From positions 56,989,432 to 57,053,431 of the forward strand of contig CM064502.1 of assembly GCA_032716605.1 (NCBI GenBank): a stretch of DNA of 64,000 bases. The letters are read 5' to 3'. Origin of the DNA: Paralithodes platypus. Lineage: Eukaryota > Arthropoda > Malacostraca > Decapoda > Lithodidae. Positions within the stretch are counted from its first letter, which is position 1, and each line of letters begins with the position of its first letter. This document shows positions 53,542-62,736 of this stretch, piece by piece. Made by a program: the position numbers and the translations under genes. The notes below the pieces were generated by a model. That model was not told the DNA's origin and made no database searches. It saw only the letters and a list, made by a program, of their open reading frames with translations.

Positions 53542-53878
53542 TGTTGAGTGCAACCCCAAAAATTTAAGCGAGAGGTAATGAAAAGAATACAGTATAACCT
53601 TGCAGAGGTTTTCAAAAGCTGTGTGATAGTATTTTAAATCAGTATTATTGATGTTACAGAGTAGCACAAGCATGTCTTTAGCATAAGTGAAAAGTTACTA
53701 GTTGGATAAAATAGCATAATATTGCACTTGGTTGAATTTCGGAGAGTGAAGCTTGCAGTTATCAAAAGTTGACTTTGTTAAATTGGCAGCCAGTATTTAT
53801 GCAGTCATTAACAGTTCAAAAGCGAAAGTGAGAGCTAATGTCCGTAGTTATAATTGGCAGCCAGTATTTATGCAGTCT
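53542..53878. other. Intergenic sequence with a 73-bp duplication
   Basis: AATTGGCAGCCAGTATTTAT near 53778 recurs near 53851. Confidence 0.5.
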
Positions 53879-54092
53879 TTAACCTCTTGAGGATTTAATA
53901 CGCATTTTTAGATTTTATTTTGGTTATCATTAGACGATTTTATGCAATTTAGGAGGGACATCTAGGAATTAAGGGGTAAACACTATCTCAATTAACTCTT
54001 TAGCTCCCGCAAGTTCACCCTAAGCTGAATAAAATTGCCTAATGATAGCAAGAATAAACTGTCAAAACGCGTCATGATCCTCAAAGGGTTAA
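53879..54092. mobile_element. MITE family B copy (Bb subtype)
   Basis: TTAACCTCTTGAGGATTTAA left and GATCCTCAAAGGGTTAA right. Confidence 0.8.
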
Positions 54093-54213
54093 AAAGAGTT
54101 AAAAAAAAAGGAAAGATAGAGCTAATGTCCGTAGTTTTGTGGTGGTGGCAGTAGAGATGGTTGACGAGGGCAGTAGAGGTGGCGCGGCAGGTTTGGTGGT
54201 GGTGGTAGTGGCA

Positions 54214-54244
<31 letters not shown>

Positions 54245-54425
54245 GCAGCTTGGTTGGGGGGATAACATTCCAGAGCCTGCATAATACCCCACCCCCCTCA
54301 CCCTGGGTCACAGTCAGAAAAAAAAAATAAACAAAAAAATGTAGCGTAAATAAAGCTCAAACAAAAATGTGCAGGTCTTTTATTAATACTGTAGTTCCTT
54401 TAACTTATATTTCTTCTTTGTATTA

Positions 54426-54621
54426 TACAGGTCTCCCTCGATTTACGATTGGGTTACGTTCCTGAAAACCCGATCTTAAATGGAAAAATTGTTTAGCAAA
54501 CCCTAAAATGAATGGGGTAAATGGGGATGCATTCTGGGACCCGCCAAAACCCAAACCCAAACCCCTAAAAACCCATAATAATATCGTAAATTGGGGCATC
54601 GGATAGTGAAGGACATATGTA
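54426..54621. mobile_element. MITE family E, copy 7
   Basis: TACAGGTCTCCCTCGATTTA left; the right end is degraded (GTGAAGGACATATGTA). Confidence 0.8.
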
Positions 54622-54764
54622 GGCCTACAGTAGTTCTGCTGCGTGTCTGCCTGCTGTGACCGGAACCTCTCCGGGAGATCTGGGACCTGGGAATCTTTTG
54701 CTGGGGACCCCTCATGGTTCTTGGTCTCTAGGTGTTTTCCTGGGCGACCTAGATGTGTGTGAAT

Positions 54765-54808
54765 TATCTATCTATGTATCTATTTACTCAGGCCCAATCC
54801 CCACTTTT

Positions 54809-54839
<31 letters not shown>

Positions 54840-54925
54840 CTCTTTTTATATATATATATTTTTTTCTGTTCGGGCTCTATCTTGATTCGGCCAACCCAAG
54901 CTATGGGGTATGTGCCTGAGTATAT
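54765..54925. repeat. Family P fragment with long poly-T
   Basis: TATTTACTCAGGCCCAATCC, CCACTTTTCC, then about 30 T. This is the inverse of the A-rich family P fragments at 4105 and 30770. Confidence 0.6.
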
Positions 54926-55074
54926 GATTATACATACAAAGAAGGAGACAAATGGCAAGATTGCTTGTGGTTAGTGTCCATTTAACACTATCTGGTGCAA
55001 TGTCTTGGGTGTTGTTATGATATTTTGTTAGTGTTATTGAGGGTTTTGATTCCTGTTGCTATTTACGACCAATA

Positions 55075-55365
55075 TATTTTTAGTTTTCCCCTAGACTAAG
55101 AAAAACTCCTCCCCCAGACTCCATTCAAACTAAAAATAACACCACCCAGACCCCCTTCAAGATAATTATGTAAATTTTTTCGGTAGAAAAATGTGCCAGC
55201 CAAAGGCCGGCTTCTCATAAGTCATAGGGTCACTATCGCTCGGCCAGAATTTTTTTTTAATGTGGTGAAGTGTCTTATAATCACCAAACTAATGAGGTGA
55301 AACGTTTTAAAATCTTCAAACCAATGGAGTGAAACAGGGCGGTTCCAAAAAGACCCGCCCTGCAC
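55075..55365. mobile_element. Degraded family D copy
   Basis: TTTTCCCCTAGACTAAGAAA, TTTCGGTAGAAAAATGTG and GCCAAAGGCCGGC can be aligned to D; both termini are lost. Confidence 0.55.
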
Positions 55366-55634
55366 CAGATAGAGTTAAATTAAAAGAGTGATCGATAGTT
55401 AACTTGAAGGTACGTCAGTCCTAACACCTCAACACCTGGACCTTCAATTAGCCTGGCCAACTTTTGAGGGTTAATTGCAGTGTTTTTGTTTTAATTATTC
55501 TGTAGGGTTTTCATGGTTTTTGCTATTTTCAAGCAATTTATTTTAAGTTTGCCTCTACAGTAAATTAAAAAATATATGGCTCTCCCAGGCCCCCCAGATG
55601 GTTGGATCCTCTTCAAGCTAAATGTATAGCCTAT

Positions 55635-55707
55635 GTGTGTTAATAGTCTGTATACGTCATTGAGGTGTTCCCCGACTGGGTGCGAACATCATATACATGC
55701 TAGGACG
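55635..55707 (-). repeat. SINE body fragment cut by a family H MITE
   Basis: GTGTTAATAGTCTGTATACG, GACTGGGTGCGAACATC and ATATACATGCTAGGAC match the body at 42360-42427. The sequence then stops at the H element. Confidence 0.6.
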
Positions 55708-55921
55708 TACACTCGGTCCAAGAAGTATCTGCACCCCTATGCTGATCATCTGGTGTGTACAGCTCGGTAAGGTTGGCACCTCTGCCTGCAACTATATCCA
55801 TGTGTTAGAGACGATCCTCTCTGACACATGGATATAGTTGCAGGCAGAGGTGCCAACCCTATCAAGCTGTACACACCAGATGATCAGCATAGAGGTGCAG
55901 ATACTTCTTGGACCGAGTGTA
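55708..55921. mobile_element. MITE family H, copy 2
   Basis: TACACTCGGTCCAAGAAGTA and TACTTCTTGGACCGAGTGTA ends; near-perfect 214-bp palindrome. Confidence 0.9.
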
Positions 55922-56372
55922 CAAGGGCGGGTGCCCAACCCCGAAAGGAGTTGAAATATGGGAGCTATCCCCCCGCCAAAGGCGTCTTTCTAGGGCCTTT
56001 CCTAGCTGTTGCCGAGAGGATTGGGTTCTAGTTATGTGGTGATGGGCTGGTCTATCAGAGTGAGAGCTGAGCGATCTCTGCCATACCCATAGCTTACTCT
56101 GACTGTTCCTTTTACTTAGATATCTTCTAGATCTCAAGTGATGGCGTCTTTTCCGTGAATTGACCTCCCTACTGCCAACCTAGAAGTTGGCAGATTGGGA
56201 GCCAAAGCGTCACATTTTCCCCTTGCCCCTCAACTTTCCTTTCATAATTGCTGAGGGGCACAGGGCCTTGGGTGGGGCTTTGGTTTCCCGGTCATTTCCG
56301 CACCCTTCTCAGCTCCCTGCCTTGGAGTGGCTTCGGTCACCCGGGCTTTGTTAGTGGTAAGCAGGGAGGGTT

Positions 56373-56455
56373 TTGTGGGGGTGCTCGTTTATGGCCTTGG
56401 CCTTGCTTGAGACCTTGGGGCTGTTCGGCCAGACAACCTGGGGAACAACAACAAT
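56373..56455 (+). pseudogene. LINE 3' end fragment, + strand, abutting a SINE head
   Basis: The + frame reads FMALALLETLGLFGQTTWGT and runs into a CAACAACAATAA tail. It parallels the last residues of the LINE ORF at 57012-57734 (VAMAFLRDSGLFGQ, then GTT repeats), so it is the 3' tip of a related but diverged copy. Directly after it lies a SINE head in the opposite orientation. Confidence 0.55.
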
Positions 56456-56459
56456 AACC

Positions 56460-56552
56460 ACACCCACTAAATGTCCGCCTTGGCTGGGATCGAACTCAGG
56501 TCAAGCAGATTCACATGTGGGCGTGCTCTCCACTCGACCGCCGCGGCTCTGC
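56460..56552 (-). repeat. tRNA-derived SINE head, - strand
   Basis: Complement has GAGCCGCGGCGGTCGAGTGG and TTGACCTGAGTTCGATCCCA, as in the 42345-42535 copy. Confidence 0.6.
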
Positions 56553-56980
56553 CTCTCTGAGGCTTCGTTAACTTCCTTAGTTTGGATTAGGATGACTAAA
56601 AAATGCCTAGTGTGGCATTTAAGTTACGTCTATTTAACACTCAAGCCGCGGGTCTCGACAATTGTCGGGTGAGAGAACCATGGCCTATTCAGCAGGTCTT
56701 GACAATATTCGGGTGGGATTTTGAGCACATTATCGGCTCTGAGAGAGAGTCCACGCGTTAGGAGGACCGCAGGCGGGCTCTGACCGCTCGACATGAGCCG
56801 AGTGGGGCAACTGAGACCTCCACCACACCCCTCACCTTGCGAGGACGAGGATATTCTGAGGAAATTACCGTATTTTAGGGTTTTTGCCCTCGTGTTGCAA
56901 CATCGTTGCAAGACAACCCGTGGTCGTACAAGGATGATACAGGTGTCATTGGAAAGCTCTATTATCGCCCTTTCACGGAT

Positions 56981-58122
56981 ACATAATTGTTGTTGTTGTT
57001 GTTGTTGTTCCCTAAGCTGCCTGGCCGAACAGCCCCGAGTCCCTGAGAAAGGCCATGGCCACGATCGGGCTTTCCCACAGAGCTCTCATTGAGTGTAGAT
57101 TGTGTTGTTGGCGTAAGTGGTTGTGTGAAATGAAGTCTTCTATGATGTGTTTAATGGTATGGGGTGCTGTGTTACATCCCGGGCAGGCGTCGACAACGGA
57201 GTCATCCAGTCTCTTCTGATAGCTCAGAAGAGCTGGATGGTGTCTGCATCTCAGCCTGGCCAGGTGGACTCTGTCCTCACGAGGAAGGGAGGATTCGGAA
57301 GGATGGATTTCGGGAGGTCGTGCATGCAGCTGTGTGTTGTCTGTGAGTGAGTGGATGGATCGGTGAGAGATATGAGTATGGATGTGCTTTTGGAAGTTGG
57401 TTCGGGGTGGGCAGGGAGGGAGAGAGGACAATAATTGTGTGTGATACCGTGTGCTGGGTGTTGTTTTGATATTTGTTGGTGTCTGTGGGTGTGTTGCCAT
57501 GTAGTTTAGTGGGTGGTCTTGGTTCGTAGAGGCTGCTGCCAGGAATTGAGTGCCTCTCATGTCCAGATGGTCTTTGACTTTGAGGATTTTGGTTTCTTGA
57601 TGTAGGTGATCTGTGGGTGAAGTAGCTGTGCAACCTGTAACGATCTTCAGGGCTTTGTTTTGAATAGTCTGTAAGGTCTTATGATGTGTTTCAGCTAGGT
57701 TAGAAGCCCAGGCTGGGCTTGCGTATTCCATCACTGATCTTATGTATTGTTTATATACTGTGGTGGTAGTTTCTTTGTTGTGTCCAAATTTTGTGTGAGC
57801 AAGTGACCTGAGGGCGTTAAGTCTGGGTGTCAGTTTCTTTTAATGTTTGTGGTGTGCTGTTTGAATGTCATATGAGTATCATATGTTACTCCTAGGATTT
57901 TGGGTGTGTGTGTATGTGTTAGGGGTGTGTTGTTTATGGTGAGTTGAGGGATGTATTCGTGTTCTCCTGTCCAACTTGTGAGCAGGGTTGCGGTGGATTT
58001 GGCTGGGGCTAAATGAAGTCTGTTTGTAGTGCACCAGCCATGTAGTGTGTTGAGATAGGGTTGAAGGAGATCTGTTGCTCTTTTTGGGTCATGGTGTGTG
58101 CATGTGAGTGTTACATAATTGT
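56981..58122 (-). mobile_element. 5'-truncated LINE (jockey/I-like) with 10-bp target-site duplication
   Basis: ACATAATTGT occurs at 56981-56990 and 58113-58122. On the - strand the element runs from about 58112 to a (CAA)n tail at 56991-57010, the expected layout of an element copied from its 3' end and cut short at the 5' end. Confidence 0.85.
57012..57734 (-). pseudogene. LINE reverse-transcriptase C-terminal region
   Basis: 240 codons: MEYASPAWASNLAE, TLQTIQNKALKIVTGC, then a basic and His-rich stretch, LARLRCRHHPALLSYQKRL, DACPGCNTAPHTIKHIIEDF, and GLFGQAA at the end. The YASPAW...L..IQNKALRI.TG signature and the C-X2-C...H-X3-4-[C] knuckle belong to jockey/I-clade non-LTR elements. Between 57735 and about 58080 the same strand carries more RT sequence (NTPLTHTHTPKILGVTYDTH, thumb region) but a frameshift near 57835 breaks it, and the catalytic core with YxDD is absent. 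Dead copy. Confidence 0.85.
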
Positions 58123-58267
58123 ATTACGCTCTGGCTCTTTTTTTATGCATGAAAGAGCATGGAATGAAACTCGTTTAGGGTAGTAGAAGTTACAAATATG
58201 CCCGTTCGTAAGGGGTTAAAGTAGATGGCATGGCTACAAAGCGTGTAAAAAATGCCTAGTGTGGCAT

Positions 58268-58901
58268 TTAACCCGGGAGCTGCGGGGAGACTCTTAAGAG
58301 TTCCCCCGGCGCACTGCGGGGAGACTCTTAAGAGTCAGAGAAAACAAAAATCAACTTTTGACATCGAAAAAAAAAAAAAAAAATTTTTTTTTTTTTTTTA
58401 TTTTTTTTTATTTTTTGGCCCCTGGGCCATGCAAAATCTCAGTCCTCTACCTCCCCTCCTTCCCCACTTTCCTCCTCTCCTTCAGTTATCACCTATTTTC
58501 CCTGTTATTCCCTTATTCTGAGGTATATTTTCGTGCTAACATTAGAAATCCGATTGGAGGGTGTGGTCATCACTGATAGCAAGCGAGTGCAAGAGAGAGA
58601 GAGAGTATCGATCGACTGTGTCTCAGTGGCCTTGGGGGAAATTGGCGGGAAAGCAGATTGCCTCACCCATACATTATACAACTCGCGGGCTATATCTCCG
58701 ATTTTGACCATCCAAACGCTGTTTTCACTCGTTTTATTGTTGTTTCAGGTTAATACCTTTATAATCAACCCATAATAGGCGCATATGGATAAGTATTAAT
58801 GCTATTAATGGCACAATGAATATTTTAGTGACGGAAACACCTCAAATACGTCAGCACAGGGGGACGTTTCCAATTACCCCCATGCGCACTTCAGAGGTTA
58901 A
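58268..58901. mobile_element. TTAA-flanked insertion U2
   Basis: TTAA at 58268-58271 and 58898-58901. Termini CCCGGGAGCTGCG and CGCACTTCAGAGG are imperfect inverted repeats. Within it CTGCGGGGAGACTCTTAAGA occurs twice (58277, 58315) and A/T-runs fill 58360-58420. It interrupts the second copy of the tandem unit described for U1. Confidence 0.65.
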
Positions 58902-59127
58902 ATTACGTCCATTTAAAGTAGATGGCATGGTCTACAAAGCGTGGAAATACAAATTTAGTTGAAATATATATGCTGGCAGTTATTTTGTATAGGCCTAGCA
59001 TAGTCTACCCTAAAATGCAGGTGTTCTCTTATAATCCGCACAGAGACAAATTAGAAAACGACCCATAAGCCTCAGTGTATTTCCCTAATTGTAGCCATTT
59101 ACCTAATTGTAGTTTACAGGAGTTGAG

Positions 59128-59570
59128 CTAAGCTCGTGTTGTCCCGTCTCTCAGTCTACTTCCATCCAATTGTTTCTTGAAAATATGGATGTTCCTTGCC
59201 CCTACCACTTCCTCCTCCAGCCTATTCCATTTGTCAATACATCTATAGGGGAAGCTAAACTTCCTGATATCGTTCTTGCAGGTAGGTCTTTTCGCTTTGT
59301 AGCTGTGGCCTCTAGTTATTCCTGTATCCATAATTAATATATCCTCCCTATCCAGCCTCTCCAGCCCTCGGGTGCATATGTACATCATTATCATGTCTCC
59401 CCTCTCTCTCCTCTCTTTTAGACTCGGTAGATTTAATTTGTCTAGCCTCCCTTCATATGGCAGTTCTCTGAGATTTGGAACCAATCTAGTAAATGCTCTC
59501 TGGATTCTTTCTAACTTGTGAATATGCTTCTTTGTATTTTGATTACATAACGTAGTGGGTAGGTCTAAAA
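59128..59570 (-). pseudogene. CR1/jockey-type LINE C-terminal region
   Basis: From about 59570 the - strand reads HKLERIQRAFTRLVPNLREL, PYEGRLDKLNLPSLKERRER, GDMIMMYICTRGL, ITRGHSYKAKRP, FSFPYRCIDKWNRLEEEVV and FKKQLDG. The L..IQR.FT..., YE.RL..L.L.SL..RR.RGD.I..Y, RGH..KL.., .F..R....WN.LP..VV order is the standard end of CR1/L2/jockey-like RT proteins. The main frame is open for 118 codons (59128-59484). Upstream RT core is missing. After the stop the + strand shows CCTAATTGTAGCCATTTACC repeats that may be the 3' terminus. Confidence 0.85.
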
Positions 59571-60814
59571 AACTGTCCCTTATGCTATCCTTCTACTCTA
59601 AACTTTCCCTCTTACTAACGTTTCTGAGCCAGTACCGATACAAAGGTCAGCCCTGTGGACCTGCGCGGTCTGCGGGCGGGTTCTAAAGAAGAAGAAGAAG
59701 AAGTGAGGTAATTGTGCTTTCATGGCCGGTTTTTTGTAGTTTTGAGCCATTAGTAGACGTTCTAAGCATAAATTACACCAGGTTGAGTGTGCCTTGAAAC
59801 ATAGAGAGCCTAGGAAGAGGAAAAAGAGTGAAAATAGGGATGACTGAGCAAAACAAGAGGCTTCTACTGGGGGGGGGGGGGGGGGGTAACTTTCTTCAGT
59901 GGCGTCCCTGTTTTGATTTGTTTATTTTGAAAGTTTTACATTATAGCCTAATAAGAACATACCAAAGGGACAAATAAAGGGAGATTGTTGACTCGGAACG
60001 GCTATTACAGGACCATTATACTGAAAGTGACAGACCCAGTGACATTGATAGTGCAACTGTGCAAGAGAATCAGGGTGTCAATCCACAAAATGTGAATTGT
60101 GTTATCATTATGGTTTATTATTTTGTTATCATTATAGCGCGACGGAGCGGCGAGCTCTAGGGGGGTCCGGGGGCATGCACTCCCGGATTTTTTTTGAGAA
60201 TTGATGTGTAGCTCATAACACTCCACATGGATTTCTTTCTTTGATTCTGCTACCATGAATGCCGTATTAGAGTGATCAAGGCTTAGGCTACATGTGTATG
60301 TATTGTGTTATGCATGTACAGTATGTATGCAAGAGTAGTCCAACCAAGTAATAAGTCTACTTAATGAGGTAGTCGTTTTAAACATTATGAAATACTTCAG
60401 ATGTAGCTATTATAAATACAATGAACATAATAATAGCCTAATAAGATGGAAATAAATAGACAAATTATTAAAATGTATTTATGCTCCACTGGGTGTAGTC
60501 TACCTCAGTCTCGTAGTAATAGTCTTCTGGTAAGTAGCCTATGTAGGTTTACAACAACCTACCATCATCACCAACCCATGTTTTTGCATTTCAAATTTCC
60601 CGCCCATCCATGTTTACCACTCATTATTGGAATCTGTAACTCTTCATCAAGATTTCCACTCTTCTATACTGGGTATTTTCTCGATAGTATTAATTTTCAT
60701 TGCCCTGTTTATGTCTTAGATAGTGTCTAGATATTATATTTGTTTATTATTTGTGTATGCACTATTCATGGAGGGCGTTCGTAATAATATAGCATAATGA
60801 CTGGTGTCCCAGCG
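59571..60814. other. Intergenic sequence with retroelement tails and a G-run
   Basis: GGTCTGCGGGCGGGTTCTAA then (AGA)n at 59690-59702; a run of about 20 G at 59867-59887; an inverted family J end at 59918-59945; CTAGGGGGGTCCGGGGGCAT near 60158, a word typical of dispersed repeats in many invertebrates. No gene assigned; the 83-codon - strand frame at 60005-60256 crosses that repeat. Confidence 0.45.
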
Positions 60815-61025
60815 TTGCTAATGTAGCTAATTTTCAGCTAGATCTAGAAATATTCTTTAAGATCTAGCGTATATGATTTCTAGGTCGATTCTAGAGATTA
60901 AAACCACTGTTAATCGAGATTATAGAGATTGTAGTTGTACCATTTTTTCAGAGAATTTTGACATTCTATCTATCTAGCGTCATTCTAGCGGTTTTGTGAT
61001 TTTGATTGTGCTAACATTGGTAATA
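60815..61025. mobile_element. Single arm of foldback element N
   Basis: GCGTTGCTAATGTAGCTAAT, CAGCTAGATCTAGAAATATT and GAGATTATAGAGATTGTAG resemble the right arm at 35405-35610. Confidence 0.45.
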
Positions 61026-61033
61026 CTTATTCT

Positions 61034-61041
61034 TGACGTCA
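61034..61041. promoter_or_regulatory. CRE-like TGACGTCA palindrome
   Basis: Perfect TGACGTCA 26 bp before the candidate start ATGGCTGCC. The same 8-mer recurs near 62872. Chance occurrence is possible. Confidence 0.3.
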
Positions 61042-61066
61042 CGAGGACGAGGTAGACGCTTTAAAT

Positions 61067-61123
61067 ATGGCTGCCACTGAACCCGATTGTTCTTTGTGTT
61101 TTATCCGATTTCATCAGCGCATC
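61067..61123 (+). CDS. Candidate first coding exon of a neighbouring gene
   Basis: ATGGCTGCCACTGAACC opens 19 codons (MAATEPDCSLCFIRFHQRI) ending at an excellent donor ATC|GTAAGTATC. A second possible start with its own donor lies at 61177-61199 (MPRRDVR then AG|GTAAGTATT). I recognise no family. The support is the start, donor quality and the nearby CRE. Confidence 0.3.
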
Positions 61124-61399
61124 GTAAGTATCATGCATTGTTTATTTGTAACATAAGATCACAAATATGCCGAGAAGAGACGTGCGTAGGTAAGTATTAT
61201 ATTATATCATGATTAATAGCGATTCCGATGCAGTGAAATTTGGCAGTTCAGGTGACAGGTTATTTGTTGTCCAGTCGCTCATTATTTACATGTCAGATAT
61301 AGCCTAATATATTCTAGGGTGTTGAGTGATTGTATAAACCTCTATAACTAACTGTCCCTCTTTCATATTGTTTTTAGCTTATGCTATGAGCTAGATTTG

Positions 61400-61460
61400 C
61401 ATTATGCACTAGGCCTAGCCTAAGCCTAGCTTGTGAAAGTGTTGATTTTAGGCTAGCCTA
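61400..61460. repeat. TAGGCCTA-type low-complexity patch
   Basis: ACTAGGCCTAGCCTAAGCCT and GGCTAGCCTAGGCTAAGGCT; similar patches lie at 63160-63255, 63625-63770 and 63830-63980. Confidence 0.7.
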
Positions 61461-61672
61461 GGCTAAGGCTAGGTGTAAAAATCGGTAGCATTCAAGGAGA
61501 CTACAGCAGGACTCTTCTTCTTCTTACCTCTGACCGGGTATAAGCTAACCTAGGTGTTTACTAGCCTATACCCCTTTGAAAGGACATTAGCCAGTATAAC
61601 TCCATTTATTGGTCACCAATTATTTTGACATATTTGAAGACAGATATGGAATCTATATGCTCTAAGCAATAT

Positions 61673-62122
61673 CAGTGTGCCAAAATTCGCCCATTTTCTT
61701 CGTGATCCCGAACCTAACATTGACAAAATATTGATACTGAAATAGGCTAAGAGCCTGTGACTGTCCCGGGGCGGCCGGGAGCCCCGCTAAACCTGCCATT
61801 CTATTTCTACATTACACTCATCAAACGATAGTTGCTTTGCTCTACACTGTACTCTACATTGGCTATGATCTTAGAACTATTATATATCACCTGTATTCAG
61901 TGTGCCAAAATTCGCCCATTTTCTTCGTGATCCCGAACCTAACATTGACAAAATATTGATACTGAAATAGGCTAAGAGCCTGTGACTGTCCCGGGGCGGC
62001 CGGGAGCCCCGCTAAACCTGCCATTCTATTTCTACATTACACTCATCAAACGATAGTTGCTCTGCTCTACACTGTACTCTACATTGGCTATGATCTTAGA
62101 ACTATTATATATCACCTGTATT
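61673..62122. repeat. 225-bp tandem duplication, two nearly identical copies
   Basis: CAGTGTGCCAAAATTCGCCC through ATATATCACCTGTATT occurs at 61673-61897 and 61898-62122. Only one difference was seen (GCTTTGCTC versus GCTCTGCTC near 61833). Each copy includes CTGTCCCGGGGCGGCCGGGA. Confidence 0.95.
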
Positions 62123-62680
62123 GAAGTCCAAATGCAGCTACTAATGTAAATATAGACGGATAAATCCAGAGCTCGAGTCATGAGAGCGATTTGTTTACAC
62201 TGTGAAAACACAACTTGTTCGGTTCGGATGAGGTGACTGACTTTAGCACCAATATAACAAATATATATTACAATAAGGAAACAGCCATCGTTGATAGAAC
62301 GAACTCCTGGATGGGAGAGTCCGCTAAAACAAACAAACAAACAAACAACCAATGTACCCCTACACTCCGATGTTATATTGCGCCGAAGGCTGAGTCAAGA
62401 CGAACACAACTACCGTAATTTTATTGGCACTCGAATGCTCAATAATATGTAGATTAAAGGATAATAATAGGTATTTATCTAAAACTATGTATATATTAAC
62501 TAAACTACTCCATGTGTTTAATATATTGACTAAATTTCACTGAAATGAATAATGTAAAATATTAATTTAAGTTTGAATGTTAATTTTCTGATCAGATTTC
62601 CTCTTAATTAAACGCCTACAAAATACAGATATTGTTTCGTATGTGCTAATTTTATGGGGTCTCTAATTTCTTAAAAATAG
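62123..62680. other. AT-rich sequence, no clear feature
   Basis: Includes an (AAAC)n patch near 62328-62346. Ends ATTTCTTAAAAATAG, a weak acceptor. Confidence 0.4.
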
Positions 62681-62736
62681 TGAATGAATATAAATTTTAT
62701 GTGTTTGACAAAGAGCGCAAGACCTTGAGGCATAAG
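62681..62736 (+). CDS. Candidate internal exon of the neighbouring gene
   Basis: 56 nt, phase 1 in and 0 out, reading NEYKFYVFDKERKTLRHK and ending CATAAG|GTAAGC, a strong donor. The peptide is charged and globular-looking rather than low complexity, but unassigned. Its phase does not match the 61123 donor (phase 0) directly, so another exon would be needed if both are real. Confidence 0.3.

Larger units (their letters stand above)
56638..58215. mobile_element. TTAA-flanked insertion U1 (contains the LINE)
   Basis: TTAA at 56634-56637 and 58216-58219. The flanks TTACGTCTATTTAA and TTAAAGTAGATGGCATGGCT join to match the uninterrupted TTACGTCCATTTAAAGTAGA at 58912. Termini CACTCAAGCCGCGGG and CCCGTTCGTAAGGGG are imperfect inverted copies. 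About 450 bp of U1 remain once the LINE is removed. Confidence 0.7.
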
